Source of the DNA: Paramacrobiotus richtersi
Lineage: Eukaryota; Tardigrada; Eutardigrada; Parachela; Macrobiotidae
Reading direction: 5' to 3'
Length of the DNA stretch: 20,586 nucleotides
Assembly: GCA_034698045.1 (NCBI GenBank)
Contig: JAQGAU010001214.1
Span: 1 to 20,586, forward strand
Part shown: one piece after another, positions 9,801 through 20,586 of the stretch
Numbering within the stretch: position 1 is the stretch's first letter
Layout of the letters: each line of letters starts with the position of its first letter
Notes under the pieces: model-generated
Seen by the model: only the letters and a program-made list of their open reading frames with translations
Database searches by the model: none
What the model was told of the DNA's origin: nothing
Translations under genes and position numbers: made by a program

Positions 9801-11972
9801 CCAAGGTACGCAAGTCACCAAACGGGCCTACAAACAATACGCTGCATGAAGCACGATTAAGTATAGTACAATAGGTTTTCTTTGGATCTAAAGTGAAATC
9901 CATTTTTTAAATTCCAGAATGGAAAAAATTGTTATGGAAGTTATATAAGTATAGTTATGTTTATGCGAAAGTTAGATGTATGACAAATTAACTTCGAACC
10001 GAAATCCTGAATGCTTTTCTGGTCGTGACCTTTACTTTAGGATTGTCAGCTCACAAAAGTTGCACACCAAGCATCGGCCGCCAGGCACTTCGGTCATCCC
10101 GTAAAAGTCGACAACATTCTTGTGGCTGGAAATCTCCATCAGCTGCAGCATCCGCATTCGGGTTCGATGGTTCAGCCTGTGTAACATCAGACTACAGGGC
10201 CGAAGGAAAACCTCATACTCTCCCCAAGTACCCGTTGCTAAACACTGCAGCGACGCAGTCGGTATATAACTGCAAAACCAATAAACTGAAACCATTCCAA
10301 TAATGCAGCAATTACTTGCTATGACTTATACCGATCGACGACTTTGCGTGACGCAACAACGCCTTTGAAGCGATCCATCGGAGAATAAATCGACGGCGTA
10401 ATGCGGATGAGCTTGCTGCTAATGGCGTACTGTTCCATGTTTTCCCTCCGTAAGCGATTCAGATACACGTAGATCTGCTTTCCGACATAAACCGCTACGG
10501 CAAGTCCTGCCAATAACCCGCACAGGAGGTACGTCCAAAATGTCGACGAACGCGTCAGTTCATACGAATCTTCCATCGATTGAATGGAGTCTATGTACCG
10601 CTGTACCAATTGCTTCCGATCGCCACAACGCATGTTTTGCTGTAAGCTCCATAAATCGGGGTACCAGTCAGCAGGCGAGCGAATGTAATAATTGCTGGAG
10701 AGAATCTGTTGGGATTCCGTATTGGCGACATCCAGGAACCAGTTTAAAAACCGCAGTGATCCGGATAACACGGTGCAATCATACAACTGATCTCGCTGAC
10801 CTAGTTTGTTAAGCGATAATCCGATATACGAAAATCCTAGCAGAGGATACGTTGACTGGCCGCTGAGATTCTCCACAGATGCATTACGTGTCCGGATGGT
10901 GGAAGAGTTTCCTGCAGCATCGATTCCGGAATTGATCTGCAAGTTTAATGATAAAAAATGATTACGGTTCTCGGTCACTTCAAACGTTAATAAACCAGAC
11001 GTTTCCAATACGTATCTAAGCTAAAGCAATCTGACCATAACATTTACTTTAGTGTTCATTCAGGCTAAGTCATTCAATTAGGCGTCTTACTGCGAGTTCG
11101 GTGCATTTCGTGAATTTGCCCTCTTTATTCTGGACTCTAACCACATCAAATCCATATTTCTCCACGTCCTCTTGTGGCGCAATAACCAACGAATATGGGG
11201 TATCCCTAAGCCAACCGTACAAGCTGATCCCCAGCATTTTGTTCGTCAACCAGGTCTTCGCACTTTTAACAGTAGTGGAGAACACTGTACCATCCTGTAT
11301 ATTCCCATATTTTTTGGCCCAGTTGGCATCCATAACTGTTAACGTTTTCGTCAAAACCCATTGAGACAAGTAGCGATCCAGTCGAAACCCCAGTTGTATA
11401 GGTTTCCCAGGCAAGATGGAACTTCCGTTTGGAGCCCGTAGAGCCGAGTTGTTTACTAGTAACCGAGTATCATTCCAGAACTTGATCGTTCCATTAAATA
11501 TTCCAACCAAATTAGACTGGGTCAAGCGAAACACCTCCCCTTTTGCTTGTAGTTCTGGAATGTTGTATCCAATTAGAATGCAGTTTACGATTACTGGGAA
11601 CTGGCGAAAATATTGCTGTAGATCAGTTTCTTCCTTTGGAACTAGTGGCGTTCGCATAAGAAACAGCACAGCATTTTCCACTTCAGCCGCTGTCAAGTTG
11701 ACTCCGGTACTTGTTTTCAATGCAATAGTGGAAGCATTAGTGGTATTGGCGAGCTTCAGCTGATCTGCGATTTCGTACGATAAACAAGTAATATTGACGA
11801 TTTCGCCATATTTCACTTTGGCACTGGTATAGTACTGCCTTAGATCGTTACAAGCTGCAAGGAATGTACTTGTGGAAATCACGAAGAAAGTGTAATTTGT
11901 AGCATAAACAGCGTATCCCAACGATAGTATTATGGCAAAACTGAGCCTAAAGTCACAACACTGAACTCGCAT
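6864..11972 (-). CDS. Receptor guanylyl-cyclase-like protein with PstS-like ectodomain and degenerate cyclase domain
   Basis: Nine exons (minus): 11972-11091, 11020-10332, 10269-10055, 9827-9638, 9575-9390, 9249-8409, 8350-7354, 7271-7158, 7102-6864; about 1450 residues. The start ATG at 11972 opens a signal peptide (hydrophobic core, AVYA cleavage at 24). Residues about 25-430 match the PstS/PBP type II fold: QFPVIV, GYN, LVGIFNGTIKFWND, NKEGKFTKC, STYPLLGFSY. The membrane helix is about 455-478. The kinase-homology domain (about 530-800) shows HGNLRS, ISDF, WTAPEILR and DIYSFGIV. The cyclase-fold domain is about 872-1077 (IGIHSGP to TYWLVG). A highly charged tail follows, ending in a Lys-rich cluster. 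Splicing restores CNFC/PFGDL, DIY/SFG and HSGP/LTAG exactly as the family expects. Catalytic residues are replaced (N880, Y943, T947, K1022, D1026), so cGMP synthesis by this chain alone is unlikely. It probably acts as a membrane receptor, scaffold or heterodimer partner. The last intron is the least certain. Confidence 0.92.
7103..7157 (-). other. Uncertain last intron of the receptor gene, possibly GC-AG
   Basis: Two frames near the 3' end both look coding and must be joined by +1. One solution is a 55-nt GC-AG intron, donor G/GCAAGT at 7157 and acceptor TTATTTGTAG ending at 7103. It gives ...SEILS-DRIHQSLADI... in frame to the stop. A second solution is a 70-nt GT-AG intron that starts inside exon 8 after HGQ (gtactt) and ends at ggcaag near 7153. 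It keeps VLWRFVNYAFTIELFVD as coding. Both preserve frame; transcript reads would decide. Confidence 0.45.
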
Positions 11973-12647
11973 TTTGTAAGTTGCATAACTTGCATTATAA
12001 GAAAGCAGGTGCTTTCTGTTTACCTTGTGACACACTCACGGCAGTCTACGAGCGGTATGCATTTTCGGCGAGGTTGCATGGCGCTCTCGCTTTGGTATAT
12101 TTCCATAGAAACAAAGTCGAACTTGACGTGGAGATGGCAGAGCGCTTCGCCTGCATCCATGGATAGATATAAAAGCGTTTCGCAGTTGGTGATAAAGCGA
12201 AAAGCCCAGCTTCGACTGGGTTACCCAGTATTGCACCTGGATAGTCATGGCAAAGATTACTTAAATTCTTAATAATTTTATTATCATGTGGCGATAAAAA
12301 TTTTCCTTATGACAGCAGCCCAAAGTTGATGCAGTGTTTGCTACCTCGGAGCCAACCCAGCTGCACTTTGTAACTGTGTAACGCGTTTTTCTCCAAATAT
12401 GTGGACTTTTCCAGGAGATTTAGATAGTCAGCAAATTCAGAAACAGGTTTGTTATGGCAGTCACTGCCTTCGGTAATGCTTCATCCTCGAGGACGTCGCA
12501 ATTCCTCCGGATTAGTGTCACTGTCATTCTTATCAGAATATTTGGCGAAACATTCGTTTAAAGGTTATTTCTCGCGCCACCTTAAACGTGTCTCCTGCTT
12601 GTGTACAGTGTAGCTGAGGTTGTAATTAATAATTAAGACAGATTCAG
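11973..12647. promoter_or_regulatory. Head-to-head intergenic region, likely bidirectional promoter
   Basis: The receptor (minus) and CFAP44 (plus) start codons face away from each other across 675 bp, so both promoters and 5' UTRs must lie here or in unseen upstream exons. An AT-rich patch spans about 12260-12310. A TATAAAAG sits at 12168-12175 on the plus strand, but 480 bp from the CFAP44 ATG, so its role is doubtful. Open frames in this span are short and unremarkable. Confidence 0.5.
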
Positions 12648-15600
12648 ATGTCTGCCCTGAAAGCGGGCATGGCACCAGTAATCATCATGATCGTTATTCA
12701 TTTTTTGATATCGTCACTTATGTCAGGCATCCTTGAAAGTCGATCCCTCAATTGTGCAGTCCACTGCGCGGGTTACTTCGCGTGGGCAAGACAGAGAAAA
12801 TATCCCAACATTTCGCGATGAGTACGCCAAGGATGCGGTTTTGAACGTGCCTGTGTACGACGAGGAATGGCCGGTGAAAGATCCCGTGCTGGACATGGTG
12901 TGAGATGTGACGCCCTCTGCATACCGTGACTCATTTGCAAGTCCGCTATCCTTGCAGTTACTGCTACGGCCTGGATGTCAAACGGAAGGATAACTTGCAT
13001 GTCATTTCCGACACCACAATCGGGTTCGTTGCGGGTGGGGTTGGAGTTATCTACGATCTGTACGCAAAAGTGCAGTACTTCCTTCAGCCAAGTGCTGGGA
13101 ATGTTATTCGACATATAACGGTAATGAAGCGGCTTAACGCAGATTCCGAGTACGAAGTGACACAGTTCTTTCGGCTAGGTCCACCCCCTGAAAGCGTTTA
13201 TTGCAACAGCTGAACAAGGCCCAGTGGCAACGGTGAATGTGTTCGAGTACCCATCGCTACGGTTGGTCAGTCGACTGCGGTGTGACGGAGATAAGGACAT
13301 TGTTGCGGTTCATTTCAAGTAGGAGCTTTCGAATCCCTTTAGCCGAAGCTGTGTTTTAATTAATGACATCCCCCTTAGTCGCGAAGGAAGCCATATTCTG
13401 ACCGTCAGTCCGTCACCGTCATATATGTTGGCGGTTTGGGACTGGGAGAATGAAACTGCTTTAGTACGTTCTAAAGCGTCAACAAACTATCCCATTATCC
13501 GAGCAAAGTAAGTGCTAAAATGAATGCATTGTGCTATTCGTTATTGCTTTTTGTTTTGTTACAGGTTCTCCAGTTTTCATACCGGCGTTATCACATCTGC
13601 TGGGATTGACCACATTAAGTAATTACGCTGATTAGCAAACTGTGACTGCTTCGCCCGGAAATGCACAAACTCTGTATGATGTAACAACTTCTGCATGAAT
13701 CCTTTTCTTCCAGGTTTTGGTATTATCACAGTACAGACAGTGGATGGGAGATTCACTGCACATCCGGAAAGTATGGAAGTCGTGCAACTGCGACCATAGA
13801 GTGTTTTGTAGTATTAACCCTAAAGAGCGTGATAACAGCTGCGTCGGATGGAACTGTGTACAAATGGATGGAAGGAGAAGTGCTTTGTGAAGTGTTGCGG
13901 TCTGACGAGGAAAAACTGCACGAAGGCAGTATAACGAATATGTTCACTCATGGACGCAACCTGATAACTTTGGGTACGGATGGTTTTGTAAAGTACGTTT
14001 TGCTGGTTACATATTCTTGTACCATTCACGTTCTTATGTAAATGCTCCGTCTTTTTCGTAACTGCATCTGCTGGGACTCATAGCCGAAAAGAATGTGTAG
14101 ATCTTTAATCCAAGTTCGCTGATTGCATAACTAAGTTAGGGCCCAGTTTGCCAAACTTTCAGGATCAAGATTTGTTTTCTCCGTAACCTTGTGCAGAATT
14201 TTTATGAATCAAGAAATTCTTCTGCTTAGGCTGTGGAGTTGGGACCAGTTAGAAGGACCATCAGATAAGGATGGCGTATTTTTGGACATCATGCAGGAAT
14301 GTAAACTAGGCGAGAATAACGTCCCCGTTCACATGGTGCATTTCCCTGGGGAGCAAGGTGCAGAGCACAACGAGAATTGCTGGTAGGCCAGTAAAATCCG
14401 TACGAGCTGGCACATCTTTCCACTGCAAAAAGAAAAATCGATAAGAATTTCGCCATATTGTAGGCTGGTACTTGACGATCGCGGTTACCTTTGGAAACTA
14501 AACTTTCAGACCGAAAGCCCACCTTCCGTTCCCGAAGAAGTCCTGTACATTCCAAGCGCACCAGTACGCACCGTTACATCAGACTTCAGTAATCATTACT
14601 TCGCAACGGGCGATGAGGATGGAAATATCCGCGTTTATAACAACGATAAGAAGGTCTGTTTGGCGCATCTCCGCGGAGACAAACTGGCCGCTACCGCTGC
14701 TTGCTGGATCAATCCAAAACTTACACAGGACCATAATGCCCTTTTGGCCGGATATGCCGATGGAACGATCAAATTGTTGGCATTAACTGACACGTGGAAT
14801 ATCGAGAGTAACGACATCGATTTCTTCCTTCCTAAAAGGGCACCGTTGCTAGAAACGGCGTTTGCACAAAACATGCAGCGGAATGAAGTTACAAAGATGG
14901 CAGTCAACGAGGAGAACGGTATCGTTGCTGTTATTTCCACGCAAGATTCCACGTTATTGTTGATCCAACTGGAGTCCAGTACTTTGAGCTATTTTCCGTT
15001 GGCATTATATCGAATAGATCTCCCTCTGTATTTCTGCTGGAAAATACTTAACAGTCACTATCAAATGCGGTGTTTGGTTTCGACCGCTGGAGGACAAGTA
15101 TTGGAAATAGGACTGCCGGACACTCAACAAGAAGAGACGCTTAAAGCGATCACCGATAACGAAAACGTGGAACCTGACGCTAATACATACCAGAAAATTC
15201 TAGTTTCTGTCACCGTTTTAAATCCTAAAGTCTTCGAGCTAAAGAGCATCAAGTCCCGCTTGCAGTCGACAGAAGCCGATGCCCCGACAAACCCGAGTAA
15301 AATTGTCTGGACAATGTATGACGCACTGGATGCGGAAAAGTTCTGGATATCCACGAACGACTTCGATGCTGGATATCTGTACTGCTGTGTTTTTGAAAAA
15401 GACATTCAAGCCGAACCAGTTCAAGCGGTAAAAGTCGACAGGGTTCTGGATATCACGATCAACTCGGCCAGTTTCCTTGATCACGGGCAGCTGATGCTTG
15501 TCACAACAACGGATGGTCAAGTACAGATCTTCCTGCTGCAAGAACGCTACGTGATTGAAACGCGAATTTCGACCTGGGGGTTTAAAGTACATGTTGGATT

Positions 15601-18600
15601 GATAACTAGTATGTGTGCAGCGGCTGATTATACAGAACTGTACACGGCGGGAGTTGATGGAAACATCATCAATTTTCGGTTGAAAGTCCCCGACACGCAT
15701 ACCGCACTAGTAGATCGGAGGTTCTTTCGCGATGTACTGAACACATTTCGTAATACAAAATTAACGGATAAGGAAGAACGAGAGCTTGCGAAGTTTATGA
15801 AAGCCGATCAACGTTTACGAATCGAAGCGGAGCGGAATAAGGAAGCGGTGTCTGATGAACTGGAGAAATTACGAAGTGAAGTCCAAGCAGTTATCGCGGA
15901 GAATGCAACCTTATCGAAAGAGATGCAGATTTCGGAAGCTGAATTTATTGTCCATCCCGATGTGTATGCTGCGGTGGAGAATAATTTTCATCGGCGACTG
16001 CGGGATGCACAAAATCAAGACATTGTGGAGAGGGTTAAGGGACGAATAGTGATTGACAGATTGTTGAATTATTTCCGCGGTGATTTGGAAGCGGCGCCAG
16101 AAATTAAAGTGGTCAGTTTCGATGGAAAGGTCGAAGTGCCAACATATTGGGTGCAGAAGCTGGATCCACACATTGCCGAAGAAATCAAAGAACTTGAAAG
16201 ACGAATCGACGAGATGAAAGCCAATTTGGATTGTACGATCCACCCGGTGGCATGTCGCTTAAGAGACAATTTCTATTTGGAATCCTTAACTTCATTTGAA
16301 CTGACGGGTACTAAACATGATTCAGTAGAAGCCGAACAGAAGACACTGGAAAGACTAAAGTTCGAAGAGTACATCGATCGAGCTAAACGACGACGACAGC
16401 AGTGGCGTGCGCTGTTGAATAGAAAGCCGAACGTTGCTGAAGAAAATGCAATGTTCATCGAAGAAGAACGATCGCGAATCTCGGGACAGGAATATAAGAT
16501 TAAGGATAACGAGGCGCATGCCATAGAATTCATGGCAAAGTACCTTTGCGCGTCCGAAATAAAACTGAGGCTGCTGACCCTGAAAAAAGGAATCCATGGT
16601 CATAAGACCAAGTTCAACAATCGATTGGTGCAGCTGCGAGAAGAAAAGCAAAACTGCATTCTGCGCATGAAGGAATACGATGCCTCGTTAGAGAAACTGC
16701 AAAGAAACTTGCCTGGTGAAAAACGAAAATCATTTGGAATGATTCCCGAACTGGATGCAGATGAATTTTCCCAGAAGTCACTTCGTCCCAGTCAGGAGGA
16801 ATGCTTGGAAATCTACCAGCAAAGGCAAGAAGCCGAGCAACGGAAGAAGCAGAAAGAAGCGGGCGAAAAGGCGGATATCGAAAAGGAGAATATGGAGTTC
16901 AGCGCAGCTGGCAAGCCCAGATTTGCACGTTTGCAGTCTTTTACTACCAGGCAAATTCGATTGTCAATGCAAGCGGAGACGGCTGAAATCCAGGAAGAGA
17001 GTGTTTGGGATAATTTGGAGTATGAAATGTCAGAGGAAGAGAAGAAGGAGCAAGCGAAGCAAATGTCGCTTTTGATGTACCAACAAGAGAAGATCATCGA
17101 AGCAGCAAAAACTGTGAAGGTAAGATTCTAGACATCAGTGTTATTGTGTGAATAACTGCACAGTTGCACCTGATTATTACGTATTTATGATAATCTTTGT
17201 ATGCTTTATATTCCCTTTAGGTCTTCTTTGACGGTAAACTCAATCTTCTAAGACATGACAAGTTTTGCCTCGACATTGAGCTGAAACGGGCCGAACTCCA
17301 CGCGTTGATTTATCAATGGGAGTTTGAAATCCTCGACAAATACGAAGACAGAGAAACCCAATTAAGCCGCGAGGAAGCCAAGCTGCGTGATCGCAAGTCC
17401 TCTAACGAGAGACGCCTTCGCATGCTAGAGCCCGATCTCAACAATCTGCAGCACAAACTCAGAGTGTACCGAGATCGCGAAGATCGCATCAAACAGGAAT
17501 TCAACACTCAGTTACGGAATGTTATGAATCAGCGCCGCTTTCGGGGATTCTTAGCAAACATTTTTAATCACAACATCAAAGGTCACACCATGTCCACGAG
17601 GGTGACTATCGGGGACGATGGAGGTCTCGCGTGCATTTATCGTATTGATGAACTCAGTGATGCCATCCCAGAGGCTGAATGCAGCATCAGCTCGCTTGAT
17701 GTAATGGGAAGAAGACGCTCATCACTGGCCCGATCATCTTTGCAAGCCCGGTGGGCCAAACGTGCCCTTCGAGCTAGCCGGCACAGTACCACCGCCAGAT
17801 CGAAATCTAGTCTACTTGATTTCAATCCTGAGGACATTTTCACGTGTCCACGCGACCTGGACAAGAAGGTATTCCAGGCAATGCACAATCTGAATCGACA
17901 ACACCAGCGTGTGCGAAGAGATATTGATGATGAGATTGATCGTAATCGAGAAATCATGGAGATTTCATTTGAAGCCCGAGAAGAACTGGAGTTTATCGAG
18001 TTCTTTCTGTCCGAAGTCAGCGCGGCACTATACACGCTCCGGTTGGAGAAGTTCAACAGTTGGAAGGATTTGCCATATCCGGTTGCGATTCGCCTGGATC
18101 GAGTCCAGTTTTGTGGGGAGCAGATGGATAGAAGTGAACTTTTCCAGGCTTTAGTGTTCGATGAAAGGAATGTTGATTCGTTATCGACGTCCATCGAACA
18201 AATTAGAAAGGAAACTGCCAGCGATGAATGTTTATTGGAGCAGTTGCGGGAAGAGTATGCCAAGCTGGAGCGTGAGCAGATTTTGTTTGCCCAGCGAATA
18301 GAGGAGCTGAAAACGTCGTGCCGCTCCCTGATGATTGAAAAGTATGGTGAAATAATAGATTTAGATCAGGCCGATATCGTGCGGAACGATCCTCAAGTAA
18401 AGGATCTCAAAGTAAGCTACTGGTAATAATGTTTCCTGGTAAGTAATCACTGTATTCTTACTGAAAACCTAATAACGTAAGAATTACTTTTTAATAGATT
18501 CTTAAATAAATTGAATTCTTATAAATCAGAGGTAATTGTGAGCGCAAAGTTTATAATTTGTGCTTTTGTTTGTCTTGTACAGGCTCAAATGGGTGCGAAT

Positions 18601-19116
18601 CAAAGTCGACAAGACGCAGCCGTTGCAATGATGCACAAAAAAGCCGATTCCATATGGAAGCAGCTGGTTGCCACTCGTGCCGAAACAACAGAGTACCTCA
18701 AGACAATTGCAATGCAAATGACCGAACGCGGCCATCTAGCCAAACGCATCAATAATCGAGCAGAAAAGATCGGTACATACATATGCTTTTGCAACTGAAA
18801 GGTCGCAACCTACGAACGCACTTCTTGGGTTTTAGGTCTTGGTGTTCTTGAAAATGCGACAGCAGGGGACATGCGACAGCACGAGGCGAAACTGATAATG
18901 TGGGAAACCATGGCTCAGACGCAGTTGGCAGAAATCGATGCCCTGGCAACGGAAGTGGCGTTCTTCAAGAGCAAGGATACCAACATCAGCCTGTTGAAGG
19001 AAACCATAGCACGGAAATATCGCGATGGAATGGGAGCTACCGCGCAAGAATTTGACGAACTTGGGGCATCCAACCAAGATGAATCCAAAAAAAACAGAAG
19101 TGTAATGGATTCTTGA
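12648..19116 (+). CDS. CFAP44: Cilia- and flagella-associated protein 44 (WDR52)
   Basis: Twelve exons: 12648-12677, 12727-12899, 12958-13120, 13179-13318, 13379-13507, 13565-13618, 13714-13992, 14230-14382, 14464-17119, 17221-18411, 18583-18772, 18836-19116. The product is about 1812 residues, close to vertebrate CFAP44 (about 1850). All junctions are GT-AG and keep phase. Residues about 60-775 are WD-repeat propeller with CFAP44-like segments: YGLDVKRKDNLHV, HPLKAFIATAEQG, FEYPSLR, GIDHIKFW, GDEDGNIRVY. From about residue 805 the chain is coiled coil. It includes LRHDKFCLDIELKRAELH and, near the end, ALVFDERNVDSL and SLMIEKYGEIIDL, which resemble the conserved CFAP44 C-terminal region. Known role: with CFAP43 it belongs to the tether/tether-head complex linking inner-arm dynein f to the axonemal doublet, needed for normal ciliary and sperm beating. 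The first exon (30 nt) is the least certain; the rest is strong. CFAP43 is the nearest alternative. Confidence 0.94.
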
Positions 19117-19613
19117 GATTCAGTTCACTGCAGCCAGAGATCTTTACGTAGCTGTTGATTTTCGTCAGCTCGAGAATACAATTCTACCGTAAAAAGTGCC
19201 TTGTCGGATTAGTGTATTTCAAATAGTTAAATTACCACTTCTGTTTGTTTCGAGAAATCCTCAGACGTGACATAACAGACGTACGTCTTCAGCACGAATA
19301 TGTATAATTAATACGAAGGTGAACATAACACTGATAACAGACTGGTCAATTCACAAGTCAATTCAGAAAGGTCAACTGTGCCTGGTCTCCCAGGCAGTAG
19401 GATGGATACCGCAGGCTGCGGCAAGGATAACTTACACGAAGCTTTAGCTCGCCAATTCACAGCTTGGCGGTGACAGCTACATAATAATCTTTTAGCGATT
19501 GCAGCAGCTGTTTTAAACAGTTTGTCCCGCTTTACTGGTAAAATCGTAAAACACAAAGGTGACCTTTTTCAGCGGATCTGGGGCTGCTGGTCCGACTACA
19601 TACACATAACAAG
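19117..19613. other. Convergent 3' flanks of CFAP44 and thioredoxin
   Basis: This is the non-coding interval between two facing stop codons. It should hold both 3' UTRs. No canonical AATAAA was found for either gene. An AATACA variant at 19175-19180 is a weak candidate for CFAP44. It also contains a 12-bp palindrome AGACGTACGTCT at 19277-19288. Confidence 0.5.
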
Positions 19614-20220
19614 TTACGAAAACGAGACACGACGATTGTTCATCAGATCGACAAGCGAACGACGCAGCTTGTCGTGCACCGTGCCACTCTGCTTGTAGAC
19701 CATTTGTCCGCCCTTGTACACCACAAAGGTCGGTAACATTTCTACTCCGTGTTGTTTGGCTAAGTCTTTGTTGTTATCCACGTCCACACGATAAAAAACA
19801 AACTGATCTGCTGGCAGTTCATTTGCAATCCGGTGATAGTGGGGTGCCATCATCTTACAGGCTCCGCACCTATTCGTTACAGACAGGTATCAGAACACAC
19901 AGTAATAAAAGATGCTGCTTGAACTGAAAATACTGTAAAATGAAACGTTAACCAGACGCTTTTTGCCAGACTTGATATTTTCCTGCTTAGTATATAATTT
20001 AACGAAAGGTTTTTTTTAACGAAATATGGCATAGAAGTGTATCGAACGATTGGAATTTGATGTGTATGAAAATGGAAAGCTTTGCACCATCTATGAATCA
20101 AACATGGAAGTGGTGGTGATCTTACCAGGTGGCATAAAATTTAATGACAGTGAACTGAGCAGAGTTGGCAACGGCAGTCTGGAAATGGCGTGCATTTTCG
20201 ATGTTATTTACGTTAACCAT
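19614..20220 (-). CDS. Thioredoxin, WCGAC active site
   Basis: Two exons on the minus strand: 20220-20126 (start ATG at 20220) and 19869-19614, joined across a 256-nt GT-AG intron (donor gtaaga, acceptor aatag, phase 2). The junction lies inside the active-site Trp codon. The product is 116 residues, typical for a cytosolic thioredoxin (about 105-110) with a short basic tail. Landmarks are FTVIKFYATW, the redox site CGAC (Cys33 and Cys36), KMMAP, VDVDNN and the cis-proline loop EMLPTFVVYKGG. Known role: NADPH/thioredoxin-reductase-dependent reduction of protein disulphides. The usual WCGPC is WCGAC here, a change expected to alter redox potential. No signal peptide is seen. The open frame extends upstream of the ATG without another Met, so an extra 5' exon with a targeting sequence cannot be excluded. 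Confidence 0.95.
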
Positions 20221-20586
20221 TCCAGTAAAAGAGTTTTTTCCAATAATCCACGACAAATACTGGCCTCAGTAAAAGAGATACAGATATCGATTAGTATTAC
20301 ATGCGGGTGTCATCGTGTGGCAAGTAAGTCCATTCAAAAACTGCTGATCTGAACCGAACGACTTAACACGCAAAGGCTTTGCAAAATGTATCTTGTTCTG
20401 ATGTTTAAACGGGAGCTGTGAGTCATTCGTTAATCGGCCTGGCAACGTGAGCCCTGCTAAGGCCACATTTGAAGCAACCTACAGAAACTCACTTTACTGC
20501 TACAGTTAAAAAAATGAGTAGAAAACAACAGCAAAGAAACTATCCATAGTTTCTCTACTGGACACGCCGACAGGTAACCGAACGTA
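20221..20586. other. Upstream flank of thioredoxin, right edge
   Basis: This should hold the thioredoxin promoter and 5' UTR. A 66-codon minus-strand frame (20466-20266, starting at GTG) is not supported by any motif. No other gene is seen before the window ends. Confidence 0.45.

Noticed and set aside
11973-12035. Receptor start at the upstream GTG (12035)
   Set aside because: The internal ATG at 11972 directly precedes a proper signal peptide; the upstream extension would bury it and starts with a non-ATG codon.
12168-12175. TATAAAAG as the CFAP44 TATA box
   Set aside because: It is about 480 bp from the ATG with no evidence of a transcription start nearby; it may be chance.
12901-13321. 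Apparent stop codons and frameshifts in the 5' part of CFAP44, suggesting a pseudogene
   Set aside because: Each break is removed by a short GT-AG intron that restores phase and conserved CFAP44 sequence.
17637-18263. 208-codon minus-strand open frame inside CFAP44
   Set aside because: It is antisense to an exon coding well-conserved coiled coil; the composition (Ser/Arg runs) is the mirror of Glu/Arg-rich coding sequence.
20050-20352. 100-codon plus-strand open frame ending near a strong GTAAGT donor-like site
   Set aside because: It lies opposite thioredoxin exon 1, whose minus-strand translation gives an unmistakable thioredoxin N-terminus joined in phase to CGAC. The plus frame is a shadow.

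Overview
This is eukaryotic, animal-type DNA. Its genes are split by short GT-AG introns, mostly 49-140 nt, with two above 225 nt. It encodes a motile-cilium protein and a receptor guanylyl-cyclase-like protein. Compact introns, about 45% GC and the gene content fit a small-genome invertebrate. A tardigrade is one candidate, but nothing here proves the taxon.

Layout. (1) Positions 1-6863 are gene-poor. The best coding candidate is a minus-strand exon at 1628-1959 resembling a bulb-type (B-) lectin domain. A weaker Ser-rich exon candidate lies near 3249-3626. The region also holds several clean inverted repeats. (2) Positions 6864-11972, minus strand, hold a nine-exon gene for a single-pass receptor of about 1450 residues: signal peptide, PstS/PBP-type-II-like ectodomain, one membrane helix, kinase-homology domain, guanylyl-cyclase-fold domain, and a long charged tail. 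I rebuilt the exons by hand; the junctions keep the frame and restore family motifs. (3) Positions 11973-12647 are a 675-bp head-to-head intergenic region. (4) Positions 12648-19116, plus strand, hold a complete 12-exon CFAP44 (WDR52) gene of about 1812 residues: N-terminal WD repeats, then long coiled coils. (5) Positions 19614-20220, minus strand, hold a two-exon thioredoxin of 116 residues with active site WCGAC, convergent with CFAP44.

The most unusual item is the receptor. Its ectodomain looks like a bacterial phosphate-binding PstS protein instead of the usual ANF-receptor (PBP type I) domain. Its cyclase domain aligns without gaps around the active site but has lost the two metal aspartates, the guanine-recognition glutamate, and the Asn/Arg pair. 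It therefore reads as a pseudo-cyclase receptor. It shares a divergent promoter region with an axonemal gene, which makes a ciliary or sperm role an attractive but unproven idea.
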